Shown here: positions 16,636-25,996 of the stretch, piece after piece
Numbering within the stretch: position 1 is the stretch's first letter
Layout of the letters: each line of letters opens with the position of its first letter
From: AWTP1-13 sp963775835
GTDB lineage: Bacteria > Pseudomonadota > Alphaproteobacteria > Rhizobiales > Hyphomicrobiaceae
Length of the DNA: 64,000 bases
Assembly (NCBI GenBank): GCA_963775835.1
Contig: CAVZKV010000002.1
Span: forward strand, 310,001 to 374,000
Direction: 5' to 3'
Made by a program: the position numbers and the translations under genes
The notes under the pieces: model-generated
The model's input: only the letters and a program-made list of their open reading frames with translations
Told to the model about the DNA's origin: nothing
Databases searched by the model: none

Positions 16636-18641
16636 ATGGTGAAGCCGGGGGCAAACTCAAGCCCGCCAACGCGGGTGGCCCATGCGGACATGGCCAATGC
16701 CATTCGTGCGCTGGCGATGGACGCCGTCGAAGCCGCCAAATCGGGCCACCCCGGAATGCCCATGGGGATGGCGGACGTGGCAACGGTGCTGTTCACGCAA
16801 TTCCTGAAGTTCGATGCCGGCGATCCTGCCTGGCCGGACCGGGACCGCTTCGTGCTGTCCGCGGGGCACGGCTCGATGCTGCTCTACGCGCTCCTCCACC
16901 TCACCGGTTTCCCCGGCATGAGCCTGGCCGAGCTGCGCAACTTCCGCCAGCTCGGGGCCAAAACCGCCGGCCATCCCGAGTATGGCCATGCCCCCGGCAT
17001 CGAAACCACGACCGGTCCGCTGGGCCAAGGGCTCGCCAATGCCGTCGGCATGGCTCTGGCCGAGCGCCTGCTCAATCAACGCTTCGCAGACGCCCTCGTC
17101 GACCACCACACCTATGTGATCGTCGGCGACGGCTGTCTGATGGAGGGCATCAGCCAGGAGGCGATCTCGCTCGCCGGCCACCTTAAGCTCGGCAAGCTGA
17201 TCGCGCTGTTCGACGACAATTCCATTTCCATCGACGGGCCACCGCGCTCGCCGAGTCCGACCAGCAGTTGCGGCGGTTCGAGGCCTCGGGCTGGGCCGTC
17301 CAAGGCATCGATGGCCACGACCCGGCGGCCATTGGCGCGGCCTTGGCCGCGCCGCAGGGGTCCGACCGGCCGCAACTGATCGCCTGCAAGACCACCATCG
17401 GTTTCGGCGCCCCGGCAAGCAGGGTAAGGCCTCCGCCCACGGGGACCCTTGGGAGCCGACGAAATCAAGGGCGCGCGGCAGAACCTGGGCTGGCCGTATG
17501 CTGCCTTCGAGCTGCCCGAGGCCGTGCTGGCCGCCTGGCGCGGCGCTGGACGCCGCGGCGCCGCGGGCGCCAGGCCTGGGAAGAACGTGCGGCCGGGGAC
17601 GCCGTCGGGTTGCCCGATGCGAGATGCCTGATGCGGCGGCGAAGCCCTGAAGACGGCTATCGCCGAGATCAAGGGCGAGTTTGCGACGCGGCGCCCCCCA
17701 AGATCGCCACGCGCGTTGCCTCCCAGCAGGTGCTGGAAAAGCTGGTGCCCGCCATGCCCGCGCTGATCGGCGGCTCGGCGGACCTGACGACCTCGAATGG
17801 CACCCGCACCAAGCACCACAAGCCCGTCGACGCCGCAGGATTTCAGCGGCAACTACATCCACTACGGCGTCCGCGAGCACGCCATGGCCGCGGCCATGAA
17901 TGGCATGGCGCTGCACGGCGGCATCGTGCCCTACGGCGGCACCTTCCTCGTCTTTACGGACTATTGCCGGCCGGCGATTCGCCTCTCGGCGCTGATGGGG
18001 TGCGCGTGATCTACGTGATGACGCACGACTCGATCGGGCTCGGCGAGGATGGCCCGACCCACCAACCCGTCGAGCATCTGGCCGCGCTCCGCGCCATCCC
18101 GAACCTCAACGTGTTCCGGCCCGCCGATGCCGTCGAGGTGGCCGAGTGCTGGGAGCTGGCGCTGGCCGCCGCCACGACGCCGTCGATCCTGGCGCTGACG
18201 CGGCAGGCGGTGCCGGCCTTGCGCAGCGACGGCGCGGCGGAGAACCGGTCGGCCAAGGGCGCCTACGTCTTGGCCGAGGCCCACGCTGGCGCGCGGGACG
18301 TGACGCTATTGGCAACGGGGTCGGAGGTTGGCGTTGCCGTGGCGGCGCGCGAGGCGCTTGCCAAGGATGGGATCGGGGCGGCGGTCGTGTCGATGCCGTG
18401 TTGGGAACTGTTTGCTGAGCAAAGTGTTGGCTATCGCGCCCAGGTGCTGGGTAGCGCGCCGCGCGTTGCCGTCGAGGCGGCGGTCGCGCAGGGCTGGGAG
18501 CGCTGGCTGGGCGAGAGTGGCAGCTTCATCGGCATGGCGGGGTTTGGCGCCTCGGCGCCGGCAGCCAAGCTGTTTGAGCACTTCGGCATCACGGCCACCC
18601 ACGTGGCCGCGGCGGCTCGCGAACTGATCAAGCGTCCATGA
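16636..18641 (+). pseudogene. tkt: Transketolase, full length but with about eight frame breaks
   Basis: Thiamine-diphosphate enzyme of the pentose phosphate and Calvin pathways. The N-terminal part is intact (SGHPGMPMGMADV, GPLGQGLANAVGMA, GDGCLMEGISQEA, DDNSISIDG). From about 17238 to 18004 the homologous protein can be followed only by changing frame near 17238, 17414, 17447, 17555, 17610-17643, 17696, 17835 and 18000. Pieces seen there include RRFEASGWAVQGIDGHD, GADEIKGARQNLGWP, PKIATRVASQ and SGNYIHYGVREHAM. The C-terminal third from MTHDSIGLGEDGPTHQP is intact to 18641. Total span, about 668 codons, equals a normal transketolase, so nothing large is lost. Several breaks sit in G or C runs. 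This is either a decayed copy or a poorly assembled stretch of a working gene. Confidence 0.88.
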
Positions 18642-18668
18642 TCAAGCGTCCATGATCAAGCGTCCATG
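18627..18668 (+). repeat. Three perfect 14-base tandem repeats spanning tkt stop and pgk start
   Basis: The unit atcaagcgtccatg occurs at 18627-18640, 18641-18654 and 18655-18668 with no mismatch. Each unit ends in ATG followed by A, so each junction reads ATGA. The first ATGA gives the tkt stop (18639-18641) and the last gives the pgk start (18666-18668). With one unit, the two genes would overlap by the common ATGA four-base coupling. Confidence 0.9.
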
Positions 18669-19874
18669 ACCTTCGACAAGCTCAAATCGACGGCCGGTCT
18701 CGACCTCAAGGGCAAGCGCGTAATGGTCCGCGCCGATCTCAATGTGCCGGTCGAGGATGGCAAAGTCAGCGACGCAACGCGGCTCGAACGCCTCGTGCCG
18801 GGGCTCACGGAGCTGGCGCACAGGGGTGCGCGCGTGGTCGTCATCTCTCACTTCGGCCGTCCGAAAGACGGACGCGATCCGCGCCTGAGCCTGGCGCCCG
18901 TGGCCAGCAAGCTGGGCGAGCTATTGGGCCAACCCGTGGCTTTCGCCGCCGATTGTGTCGGCGAGCCGGCCGAGCGGACGGTCGCCTCGCTGCCGCCGGG
19001 TGGCATCGCGGTGCTGGAGAATTTGCGCTTTCATAAGGGCGAAGAAACAAACGATCCCGCGTTCGCCCGGCGCTTGGCCGCGCTCGGCGACGTCTTCGTC
19101 AACGACGCCTTTTCGGCAGCACACCGCGCCCATGCCTCGACCGCGGCCCTCGCCGGCTTGCTGCCGTCCTATGCCGGAGCGCTGTTGCTGGGGGAGATCA
19201 ACGCGCTCAACAGCGTGCTGGAAAACCCCAAGCGGCCGACGGCGGCCGTCATCGGTGGCGCCAAGGTCTCGAGCAAAATCCCGGTGCTGAAGAACCTGGT
19301 TGCCAAGGTCGACACGTTGATCGTCGGCGGCGGCATGGCCAACACCTTCTTGCTGGCGCAGGGGTGCAAGATCGGCAAGTCGATGGCGGAGCCCGACCTC
19401 GTCCAAACCGCGCTCGAGATCATTGGCGCGGCCAAGGAGCGCCGTTGCCAAGTCCTGCTGCCGGACGATGTCGTGGTTGCCGAGCGGTTGGCGGCCGGGG
19501 CGACCGCGCGCACCGTGCCGGTGCTGGAGACCCCCGCCGACCAGATGATCCTTGACGTTGGACCCAAGACGGTGGCCCGTTATAGCGACGTGATCGAAGG
19601 CGCAAAGACGCTGCTGTGGAACGGTCCGCTCGGCGCCTTTGAAGTCGAGCCGTTCGCTCGGGGCACCATCGCGCTGGCGCGCGCGGTCGCCAAGCTCACC
19701 AAGGCCGGACGGCTGGTGTCCGTCGCCGGTGGCGGCGACACCGTGGCCGCCCTCAACGCCGCCGGTGTGACCGAGGATTTCAGCTATGTTTCCACCGCCG
19801 GGGGCGCCTTCCTCGAATGGCTGGAAGGGCGCGAGCTGCCGGGTATCGTGGCCCTCGGCCAAGCGCGCTCATGA
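18666..19874 (+). CDS. pgk: Phosphoglycerate kinase
   Basis: Converts 1,3-bisphosphoglycerate plus ADP to 3-phosphoglycerate plus ATP, or the reverse in carbon fixation. The 402-residue product has RADLNVP and SHFGRP substrate segments, NDAFSAAHRAHAS, GGAKVSSKI in the nucleotide domain, GPLGAFE, and the C-terminal VAGGGDTVAALN loop. ATG 18666 is the last of three ATGs made by the tandem repeat; the others in frame are limited by the repeat phase. Alphaproteobacteria often have gap between tkt and pgk; it is not present here. Confidence 0.97.
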   Translation: MTFDKLKSTAGLDLKGKRVMVRADLNVPVEDGKVSDATRLERLVPGLTELAHRGARVVVISHFGRPKDGRDPRLSLAPVASKLGELLGQPVAFAADCVGEPAERTVASLPPGGIAVLENLRFHKGEETNDPAFARRLAALGDVFVNDAFSAAHRAHASTAALAGLLPSYAGALLLGEINALNSVLENPKRPTAAVIGGAKVSSKIPVLKNLVAKVDTLIVGGGMANTFLLAQGCKIGKSMAEPDLVQTALEIIGAAKERRCQVLLPDDVVVAERLAAGATARTVPVLETPADQMILDVGPKTVARYSDVIEGAKTLLWNGPLGAFEVEPFARGTIALARAVAKLTKAGRLVSVAGGGDTVAALNAAGVTEDFSYVSTAGGAFLEWLEGRELPGIVALGQARS

Positions 19875-19970
19875 GCGGGGATCGGCATCGGCCGCCGGCG
19901 CCTCGCTTGCGACGTTGTCGGTTTGTGCCAGATCATTGACACCCGGACAGGGAACTTTCACACATAGACC

Positions 19971-20804
19971 ATGACCTGGCGACCGCGCCTTCTTGCCGTC
20001 CTCGCGCTCTGGCTGGTCTGCATCGGCCCGGCGGCGTCGGGGCGTGCCGCCGACGACGCCACCGAGCGCGAGCTGGAAAAATACCGGCAAATGCTGAAGG
20101 CCGATCCCTGGTCCAACCCGGGTCAGCTCGATGCCGATCGGGGCGAGGCGCTATGGCGGGAGGCGCGCGGGCCCAACAACGCCTCGCTTGAGGGCTGCGA
20201 TCTCGGCAAGGGACCGGGGCGCATCGAAGGGGCGTTCGCGGAGTTGCCGCGCTACTTCAAGGATGCCGACAGGGTGATGGATTTGGAGTCGCGCCTCGTC
20301 TGGTGCATGGAAAAGCTCCAGGGCTTTGGGCGCAGCGAGCTCCTCAAGCGCCCCTACTCCAAGGCCAATCAGAGCGGCACCGAGCTCGAGGCGCTGGCGA
20401 CCTTCATCGCCAGCAAATCCAACGGCGCGACCTTCGCGCCTTCCTTGCAGCATCCCAAGGAGCGCGCGGCGCTGGCTTTGGGAGAAGCGCTGTTTTTCCG
20501 GCGCCAGGGTCCCCTCGATTTCGCCTGCGCCACCTGTCATGGCGACAGCGGCAAGCGCATCCGGCTGCAGGGCCTGCCCTACCTGAGCAAGCCCGAGGAA
20601 GCGCGCCAGGTGGTCGGTGAGTGGCCGGCCTACCGGGTCTCGCAGGGCACCGTGATGACCCCGCAACATCGCCTTGCCGATTGCTACTGGCAGATGCGCC
20701 TGCCGCTCATCGACTACGGCTCGGATGTGACCGTGGCGCTGACGATGTATCTCGTCAACCAGGCGAAGGGCGGGGCGATCACGGCACCCGGCTTAAAGCG
20801 CTAG
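19971..20804 (+). CDS. soxA: SoxA, L-cysteine S-thiosulfotransferase catalytic subunit
   Basis: Periplasmic c-type cytochrome that, with SoxX, oxidatively couples thiosulfate to the SoxY cysteine. The 277-residue product has a Sec signal (about 1-26, ending SGRAA), one heme site CATCH (186-190), and Cys228 in HRLADCYW as the expected catalytic/heme-ligand cysteine. A second heme site is absent; Cys76 and Cys112 are placed where single-heme SoxA proteins carry a disulfide. A TTGACA hexamer lies at 19937, close upstream. It is followed 11 bases later by soxX. Confidence 0.93.
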   Translation: MTWRPRLLAVLALWLVCIGPAASGRAADDATERELEKYRQMLKADPWSNPGQLDADRGEALWREARGPNNASLEGCDLGKGPGRIEGAFAELPRYFKDADRVMDLESRLVWCMEKLQGFGRSELLKRPYSKANQSGTELEALATFIASKSNGATFAPSLQHPKERAALALGEALFFRRQGPLDFACATCHGDSGKRIRLQGLPYLSKPEEARQVVGEWPAYRVSQGTVMTPQHRLADCYWQMRLPLIDYGSDVTVALTMYLVNQAKGGAITAPGLKR

Positions 20805-20815
20805 GAGACGCGGCC

Positions 20816-21433
20816 ATGCGAAGGCTGCTTGTTGGGGTCGGCATCGCCGGCGTCGCCGTCGGCGGCGCCCTCGCGCAGAACCGCCATGACCTCGATCGCG
20901 CCGTGCTCGAAAAGGCGATCAAGGACAGTTGGCAGCAGGTGGCGCCCGACTGGCAGCGTCGGCTCGTCCAAGACGAGACCCAAGCCGCCTGCAGCCTCTA
21001 CCGCAACAGCCCGCCCCCCGCGATCGCCGCCGCCATTACGGCCCGCGAAAAGGCGAGCATCAAGTATCCTGCCGACGGCAAAATAATGGGCGACTGGAAG
21101 AAGGGGGAGAAGCTGGCGCAAAGTGGCTATGGCCTGCGCTTTACCGACTATCCGCCGCGGGCCGAGAACGGCGGCAATTGCTTTGCCTGCCATCAGCTCG
21201 ACCCCAAGGAGCTGAGCTACGGCACGCTCGGTCCCAGTCTTGCCGCCTATGGCACAAACCGCAATTTTGCCCAAGCCGACGTGAAGGCGGTCTATGAGCG
21301 CATTTACAACCCGCAGGCGGCCGTCGCCTGCGCAAACATGCCGCGCATGGGTGCCAGCGGCTTTCTCAACCTGGAGCAGATCGCCGATCTGACCGCCTAC
21401 GTGATGTCACCGGAAAGCCCGGTTAACAAATAG
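20816..21433 (+). CDS. soxX: SoxX, cytochrome subunit of the SoxAX complex
   Basis: Electron-accepting monoheme cytochrome c that partners SoxA in the periplasm. The 205-residue product has a signal peptide (about 1-20), a CFACH heme site at 122-126, and a likely axial Met in NMPRMG (Met165 or Met168). ATG 20816 is chosen, preceded by GGAGACG; a longer in-frame reading overlaps soxA. It precedes soxB by 37 bases. Confidence 0.94.
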   Translation: MRRLLVGVGIAGVAVGGALAQNRHDLDRAVLEKAIKDSWQQVAPDWQRRLVQDETQAACSLYRNSPPPAIAAAITAREKASIKYPADGKIMGDWKKGEKLAQSGYGLRFTDYPPRAENGGNCFACHQLDPKELSYGTLGPSLAAYGTNRNFAQADVKAVYERIYNPQAAVACANMPRMGASGFLNLEQIADLTAYVMSPESPVNK

Positions 21434-21470
21434 TTGATTGGGCCCGGCCGCCGGCGCCCTGGAGCCTTGG

Positions 21471-23186
21471 ATGATCAGCCGTCGCGAGTTCCTGCAGGTC
21501 GCGGGCGCCGTTGCCGCGCTGCCCGGCAGCGCGCGTCCCCTGGGCCGGGCCGCGGCGCAGCAGGCCATTCGCCAGGAGGACTTGCTGCGCTTCCCCGCCA
21601 AGGGGCAGCTCACGGTATTGCACGTCGCCGACAGCCATGCCCAGCTCAAGCCTGTTTACTATCGTGAGCCCTCGCTCAACCTGGGGGTCGGGGAGGCCAA
21701 GGGCAAAATCCCCCACCTCACCGGCCAAGACTTTCTCGACGCCTTTGCCATTCCGGCCCGCTCGCTGGAAGCGTACATGCTGACGGACGCCGATTTTGAG
21801 GCCTTGGCCGGGAGCTATGGGCGGGTTGGCGGCATGGACCGCCTGGCCACGCTCGTGTCCGCCATCCGCGCCGAGCGCGGCGCCGACCGCGTCTTGTTCC
21901 TCGAGGGCGGAGATGCGCTGCAGGGGTCTTATACCGCGCTCAAGTCCGAGGGCGCCGACATGGTCTCGGTGCTGCAGGCGCTCAAGATCGATGCCATCAC
22001 CGGCCATTGGGAGTTCACGCTCGGCGAGCACCGCATCAAGGAAATCTTTGGCACGCTCGAGCGCAAGGGCAGCGCCGGCCTCAATCTCCTCGCCGGCAAT
22101 GTTCGCGACACCGATATGGCCGAGCCGGTGTTTCGCAGCTGGCGCATGTTCGAGCGCGGCGGGCTCAAGGTGGCCGTCATTGGCCAGGCCTTCCCCTATA
22201 CGCGGATCGCCAATCCGCGATGGATGGTGCCGAATTGGTCGTTCGGCATTCGCGAGGATGCGATCCGCAAAGCGGTAGGCCTGGCGCGCACGCTGGGGGC
22301 CCAGGTGGTGGTTTTGCTTTCGCATAACGGCTTTGACGTCGATCGCAAACTGGCGCGGCGCGTGCACGGCATCGATGTCATTCTCACCGCCCACACCCAC
22401 GATGTGCTGCCGCAGCCGTTGAAGGTGGGACGTACGCTGCTGGTGGCGTCGGGTTCGCACGGCAAATTCCTCTCCCGCCTTGATCTTGAGGTTGCGGACG
22501 GCCGGGTCACGGATTTTTCCTACGCGCTGCTGCCGGTGCTGTCGGATGCCATTGCACCGGACCCGGCGATGGCCGCCTTGATCGCCGGCATTCGTGCCCC
22601 GCACGAGGCAATGCTGAGCACGGAGCTTGCCCGCAATCATGGCCTGCTCTACCGGCGCGATAGCTTCGCTGGCACCTTCGATGATGTGATCTGCGATGCC
22701 CTGCTCGCCGCGCGCGACGCCGAGATCGCGCTGTCGCCAGGCTTTCGCTGGGGAGCATCCCTAGCGCCCAATCAGCCGATCACCTGGGAGGACGTCTACA
22801 ATATGACCGCCATCACCTACCCGGCGGTCTACCGCCTGAGCATGACCGGCGAGACCATCAAGGCGGTTCTGGAAGACGTCGCCGATAACCTGTTCAACCC
22901 CGACCCCTACTATCAGCAGGGAGGCGATATGGTGCGCGTCGGTGGGCTCGCCTACACCATCAATGTCGATGCCCCCATCGGCGGGCGCATCGGCAATTTG
23001 ACGTTGCTGCGGACGGCAACCCCGCTCGAGCCGGCGCGGAAGTACGTGGTGGCGGGCTGGGGCTCGGTCAACGAAAACGTGCAAGGCCCGCCGATCTGGG
23101 ACCTCGTGGCAGGCTACCTGCAGAGCCAACGAGAGGTCACGCCGCGCCCGCGCCATGCCGTCAAGATCGTGCGCGCGGGTGGTTGA
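21471..23186 (+). CDS. soxB: SoxB, thiosulfohydrolase
   Basis: Dimanganese enzyme that releases sulfate from SoxY-bound S-sulfonate in the periplasm. The 571-residue product starts with a Tat signal SRREFLQVAG and has the 5'-nucleotidase-like fold. Visible metal motifs are HVADSHAQ (Asp54, His56), GGDALQGS (Asp148), GHWEFTLG, SHNGFDVD and TAHTHD. GHWEF in place of GNHEF is a known mark separating SoxB from ordinary 5'-nucleotidases. ATG 21471 directly begins the Tat signal. The enzyme should depend on the nearby tat genes for export. Confidence 0.95.
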   Translation: MISRREFLQVAGAVAALPGSARPLGRAAAQQAIRQEDLLRFPAKGQLTVLHVADSHAQLKPVYYREPSLNLGVGEAKGKIPHLTGQDFLDAFAIPARSLEAYMLTDADFEALAGSYGRVGGMDRLATLVSAIRAERGADRVLFLEGGDALQGSYTALKSEGADMVSVLQALKIDAITGHWEFTLGEHRIKEIFGTLERKGSAGLNLLAGNVRDTDMAEPVFRSWRMFERGGLKVAVIGQAFPYTRIANPRWMVPNWSFGIREDAIRKAVGLARTLGAQVVVLLSHNGFDVDRKLARRVHGIDVILTAHTHDVLPQPLKVGRTLLVASGSHGKFLSRLDLEVADGRVTDFSYALLPVLSDAIAPDPAMAALIAGIRAPHEAMLSTELARNHGLLYRRDSFAGTFDDVICDALLAARDAEIALSPGFRWGASLAPNQPITWEDVYNMTAITYPAVYRLSMTGETIKAVLEDVADNLFNPDPYYQQGGDMVRVGGLAYTINVDAPIGGRIGNLTLLRTATPLEPARKYVVAGWGSVNENVQGPPIWDLVAGYLQSQREVTPRPRHAVKIVRAGG

Positions 23187-23262
23187 GCCTTCCCGCACAC
23201 GCCTTGCGTCCCCTCCCCATTCGTCCTACCTGAGCAACAGAGCCGGGCCATCAGAGGCGGTA

Positions 23263-24060
23263 GTGCTGACACAGATCTACATCCACCTGGGGGTTGCGCT
23301 GGCCGGATTGGTGAGCTTCTTATCGCCGTGCGTGCTGCCGCTGGTGCCGCCCTACCTCGGTTACCTCGGGGGCACCACCATCGAGCAAATGACGAGTGCC
23401 CATGTCGGCAGCGAGCTGCGCCGGCGCGTGCTGCTGGCGTCGCTATTTTTTGTGCTGGGCTTCACCACGGTGTTCGTCGCCTTGGGGGCCGGTGCCTCGG
23501 TGCTGGGCCAATGGATTCAGAGCCACAGGGCCGAGCTGTCGCTCGTCGCCGGCCTGATCATCATCGGCTTCGGCCTGCATTTCCTGGGTATCCTGCGCAT
23601 TTCCCTGCTCTATCGCGAAGCGCGGATCCATCGCGAGATGCGCGGCGCAAGTCTGGCGGGCGCCTTCCTTATGGGTCTCGCCTTCGCCTTCGGCTGGACC
23701 CCTTGCATCGGGCCGGTGTTGGCAACGGTATTGACCCTGGCGGCGCAGGACGGCAGCCTCCCCACCGGTGTGCGCCTGCTCTTCGTCTATTCGCTGGGCC
23801 TCGGCCTGCCCTTTATTCTTGCCGCCGCTGCCATCGGTCCCTTCGTGCGCTTCCTGCAGCGCTTCAAGCGCCATCTCGGACGCATCGAGATGCTGATGGG
23901 CGTGCTGTTGGTCTTGACGGGTCTCTTGATCCTGACCGGTTCGCTCAACTGGTTCGGGCAATGGCTGATCGAAACCGTGCCGGCGTTGACGCGCATCGAA
24001 GAGTGGTTCACGCCGCAGCAGCTGCAAACCGAGATCCTGAAGGAGGGAGCCGGCCGATGA
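23263..24060 (+). CDS. CcdA/SoxV-type thiol-disulfide membrane transporter
   Basis: Six-segment membrane protein that carries reducing equivalents from cytoplasmic thioredoxin to the periplasm. The 265-residue product has the two redox cysteines in SPCVLPLVP of the first segment and GWTPCIGP of the fourth. The likely start is GTG 23263 (VLTQIYIHLG); the upstream in-frame reading overlaps soxB and is not membrane-like. Its place after soxB suggests the SoxV role, keeping the SoxYZ cysteine reduced, although a role in cytochrome c maturation for SoxA/SoxX is possible. Its stop overlaps the thiD start by ATGA. Confidence 0.88.
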   Translation: MLTQIYIHLGVALAGLVSFLSPCVLPLVPPYLGYLGGTTIEQMTSAHVGSELRRRVLLASLFFVLGFTTVFVALGAGASVLGQWIQSHRAELSLVAGLIIIGFGLHFLGILRISLLYREARIHREMRGASLAGAFLMGLAFAFGWTPCIGPVLATVLTLAAQDGSLPTGVRLLFVYSLGLGLPFILAAAAIGPFVRFLQRFKRHLGRIEMLMGVLLVLTGLLILTGSLNWFGQWLIETVPALTRIEEWFTPQQLQTEILKEGAGR

Positions 24061-24923
24061 GGCAGTCGCCGGGCCGCACCGCCATTGCCCTCACCATCGC
24101 CGGCTCCGACAGCTCCGGCGGCGCCGGCATTCAAGCCGATCTCAAGACCTTCACGGCACTCGGCGTCTATGGGGCCTCAGTCATCACCGCGCTCACGGCG
24201 CAGAATACCCGCGGCGTTGAGGGTGTGGAAACGATCCGGCCGGAGTTTGTGCTGGCGCAGTTGAATGCGGTCATTGCAGATCTCGACGTCGGCGCCGTCA
24301 AGACGGGCATGCTCGCCAATGGCGCCATCGTCACCACCGTGGCCCGTCGCCTGCGCGAGGTGATGGGCGGCGGACGCCCCGTGCCCTTGATCGTCGACCC
24401 GGTGATGGTGGCGACCAGTGGCGATGTGCTGCTGGCTGCCGATGCCATCGACGCCATCAGACAGGAGTTGGCGCCGCTCGCCACCCTGCTGACGCCCAAT
24501 CGAGCGGAGGCCGCCCGCTTGCTCGGGGGCGAAACGGCCGACAGCGAGGCCGCCGCCGCGGCGCAGGCAAAGGCGCTGTTTGCCCGCTTCGGCTGCCCCA
24601 TCCTCCTCAAAGGCGGGCACGGCAGCGGGTCGGACGCCGTCGATCTTTATTTTGCCGGCAGTGACCTTGTGCGCCTGTCCCGCCCGCGCCTCGACACCCC
24701 CCATACCCACGGCACCGGCTGCGTGCTCTCCGCCGCCGTGGCCGCGCTGCTGGCGCGGGGCCTTCCCCTGCAAGCGGCCCTCGCGGGCGCCAAGGCCTTT
24801 GTCTGGCAGGGCCTGGCGGCCGGCGCCAGCCTCGGCGTTGGCCAGGGTCGGGGACCGGTGGACTGCCTCTTTGGCATCCGCGGGACCCCACTTCCGATTG
24901 AAAATTGCGATCCCGAACAATGA
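24057..24923 (+). CDS. thiD: Hydroxymethylpyrimidine/phosphomethylpyrimidine kinase
   Basis: Ribokinase-family enzyme that phosphorylates HMP twice in thiamine synthesis. The 288-residue product has TIAGSDSSGGAGIQADLKTF at the substrate site, VDPVMVATSGD, TPNRAEA and the C-terminal HGTGCVLSAAVAA anion-hole motif with the catalytic Cys. It starts inside the CcdA stop (ATGA, 24057-24060), so the two are translationally coupled although functionally unrelated. No thiamine riboswitch is visible upstream. Confidence 0.95.
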   Translation: MRQSPGRTAIALTIAGSDSSGGAGIQADLKTFTALGVYGASVITALTAQNTRGVEGVETIRPEFVLAQLNAVIADLDVGAVKTGMLANGAIVTTVARRLREVMGGGRPVPLIVDPVMVATSGDVLLAADAIDAIRQELAPLATLLTPNRAEAARLLGGETADSEAAAAAQAKALFARFGCPILLKGGHGSGSDAVDLYFAGSDLVRLSRPRLDTPHTHGTGCVLSAAVAALLARGLPLQAALAGAKAFVWQGLAAGASLGVGQGRGPVDCLFGIRGTPLPIENCDPEQ

Positions 24924-25123
24924 CTTGCAACGGCGGCGTTGGGCCTCCGGCGCGCCCGGCGCCCCACTGACTTTGCGGTCACAGGGTGCCGCCCCTTGTG
25001 AACCGTAGGCACGGATTCCCTTTGCCCCCCGTGCCGCAATTCTGCATCATATTTTGTGGCGTATGTGTTGGGCGCGCCCCGGAGAGCTTGGGCGCGTGCG
25101 TAGGCGTGCGTGCGGGTGAGGCC

Positions 25124-25627
25124 ATGAGCTCGAGGCGCGGGGATCGGACGAGAATGCACACCACCATAGGGTCTATGGCGTTTGCGTTGAGCCTGGCAGG
25201 CGGCGCCATCACCTTGACGGCAGCGCCGATCGAAGACCTGTCCGGCTACTGGTCCGGTTCGGGCTCGGTGACGCTCAGCAACGGCAGGACCGAAAGCGTC
25301 AAGTGCGCCGTCACCTATAAGGTTTCGGATGGGGGCGGTCAGGTGCGCCAGAGCATGCGCTGTGCCAGCGCCGACTACAGCATCAATGCGCTTGCCGAAC
25401 TGCAGATCAAAGGCAGCCAGGTGTCCGGCAGCTGGGAGGAAAAAACCTACTCGGCGACGGGTCTGGTCACGGGCCGCTACACGGGCAGCAACTTCGTGCT
25501 GTCCATCGAGGGCGCCAATTTTACCGCCGCCATGAACGTGAGCGTGTCCGACTGTAAGCAATCCATCAGCATTGCGCCCAAGGGCCTCGAAGTCTCGAAA
25601 ATCTCCATCGGCCTGGGCAAATGTTAG
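25124..25627 (+). CDS. Exported protein of unknown function
   Basis: A 167-residue product (from ATG 25124; ATG 25154 is an alternative) with a Sec signal: basic start, hydrophobic MAFALSLAGGAITLTA, then API. The mature part is rich in Gly, Ser, Thr and alternating hydrophobics, with LSGYWSGSGSVTLSNG and ASADYSINALAELQIKG, as expected for a small beta-barrel or beta-sandwich. Cysteines in VKCAVTY, SMRCASAD, SDCKQS and the terminal GLGKC make an even set of four, possibly two disulfides. I do not recognise a named family. A longer start at 24986 adds a non-family-like leader. Confidence 0.72.
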   Translation: MSSRRGDRTRMHTTIGSMAFALSLAGGAITLTAAPIEDLSGYWSGSGSVTLSNGRTESVKCAVTYKVSDGGGQVRQSMRCASADYSINALAELQIKGSQVSGSWEEKTYSATGLVTGRYTGSNFVLSIEGANFTAAMNVSVSDCKQSISIAPKGLEVSKISIGLGKC

Positions 25628-25996
25628 TGTGTGTCCCCCAACCAACGCTTTTGCCGGACTGAACCGCTCCTCTGTGGCGACGGCGCCACGGTGTCGGCGC
25701 GATTCACCGTCGCCAGGTTGCCGGCGCATCGGAAATTTGAGACAAGACCCATGTTGGTGAGCGCCCTGGCGGGGAGCGCGGAAACCAGACAGATTTTGCG
25801 GTGCGCGTCGACTAGACGGCTATGGGGGAGAGCAGAGCTCGCGTATCCAGGGACGTTGGGCTCGCTCAGTGAAAACCGGTCCGGTGATCCGGGCCGGTTT
25901 TTCTTTGTGAAAGCGCGCGCAATGGCTTGACAGAACCGCGGTCGCGGCGCTGATGGGGCCAACGCTGGCGTCGAAAAACCTGGAGGCTTATAGGTC
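25628..25996. other. Intergenic region with strong terminator
   Basis: No gene is supported. Near its end lies a strong rho-independent terminator (25872-25904), 245 bases beyond the preceding gene, far for that gene alone. A TTGACA hexamer at 25927 may belong to the promoter of the downstream dehydratase. A small RNA ending at the terminator is possible but nothing identifies one. Confidence 0.45.
25872..25904 (+). terminator. Rho-independent terminator
   Basis: AAAACCGG (25872-25879) and CCGG (25881-25884), loop TGAT, then CCGG and CCGGTTTT form a 13-pair stem with one T-G wobble. A T-rich tract ttttctttg follows. It terminates + strand transcription before the threonine dehydratase-like gene. 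Confidence 0.85.
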
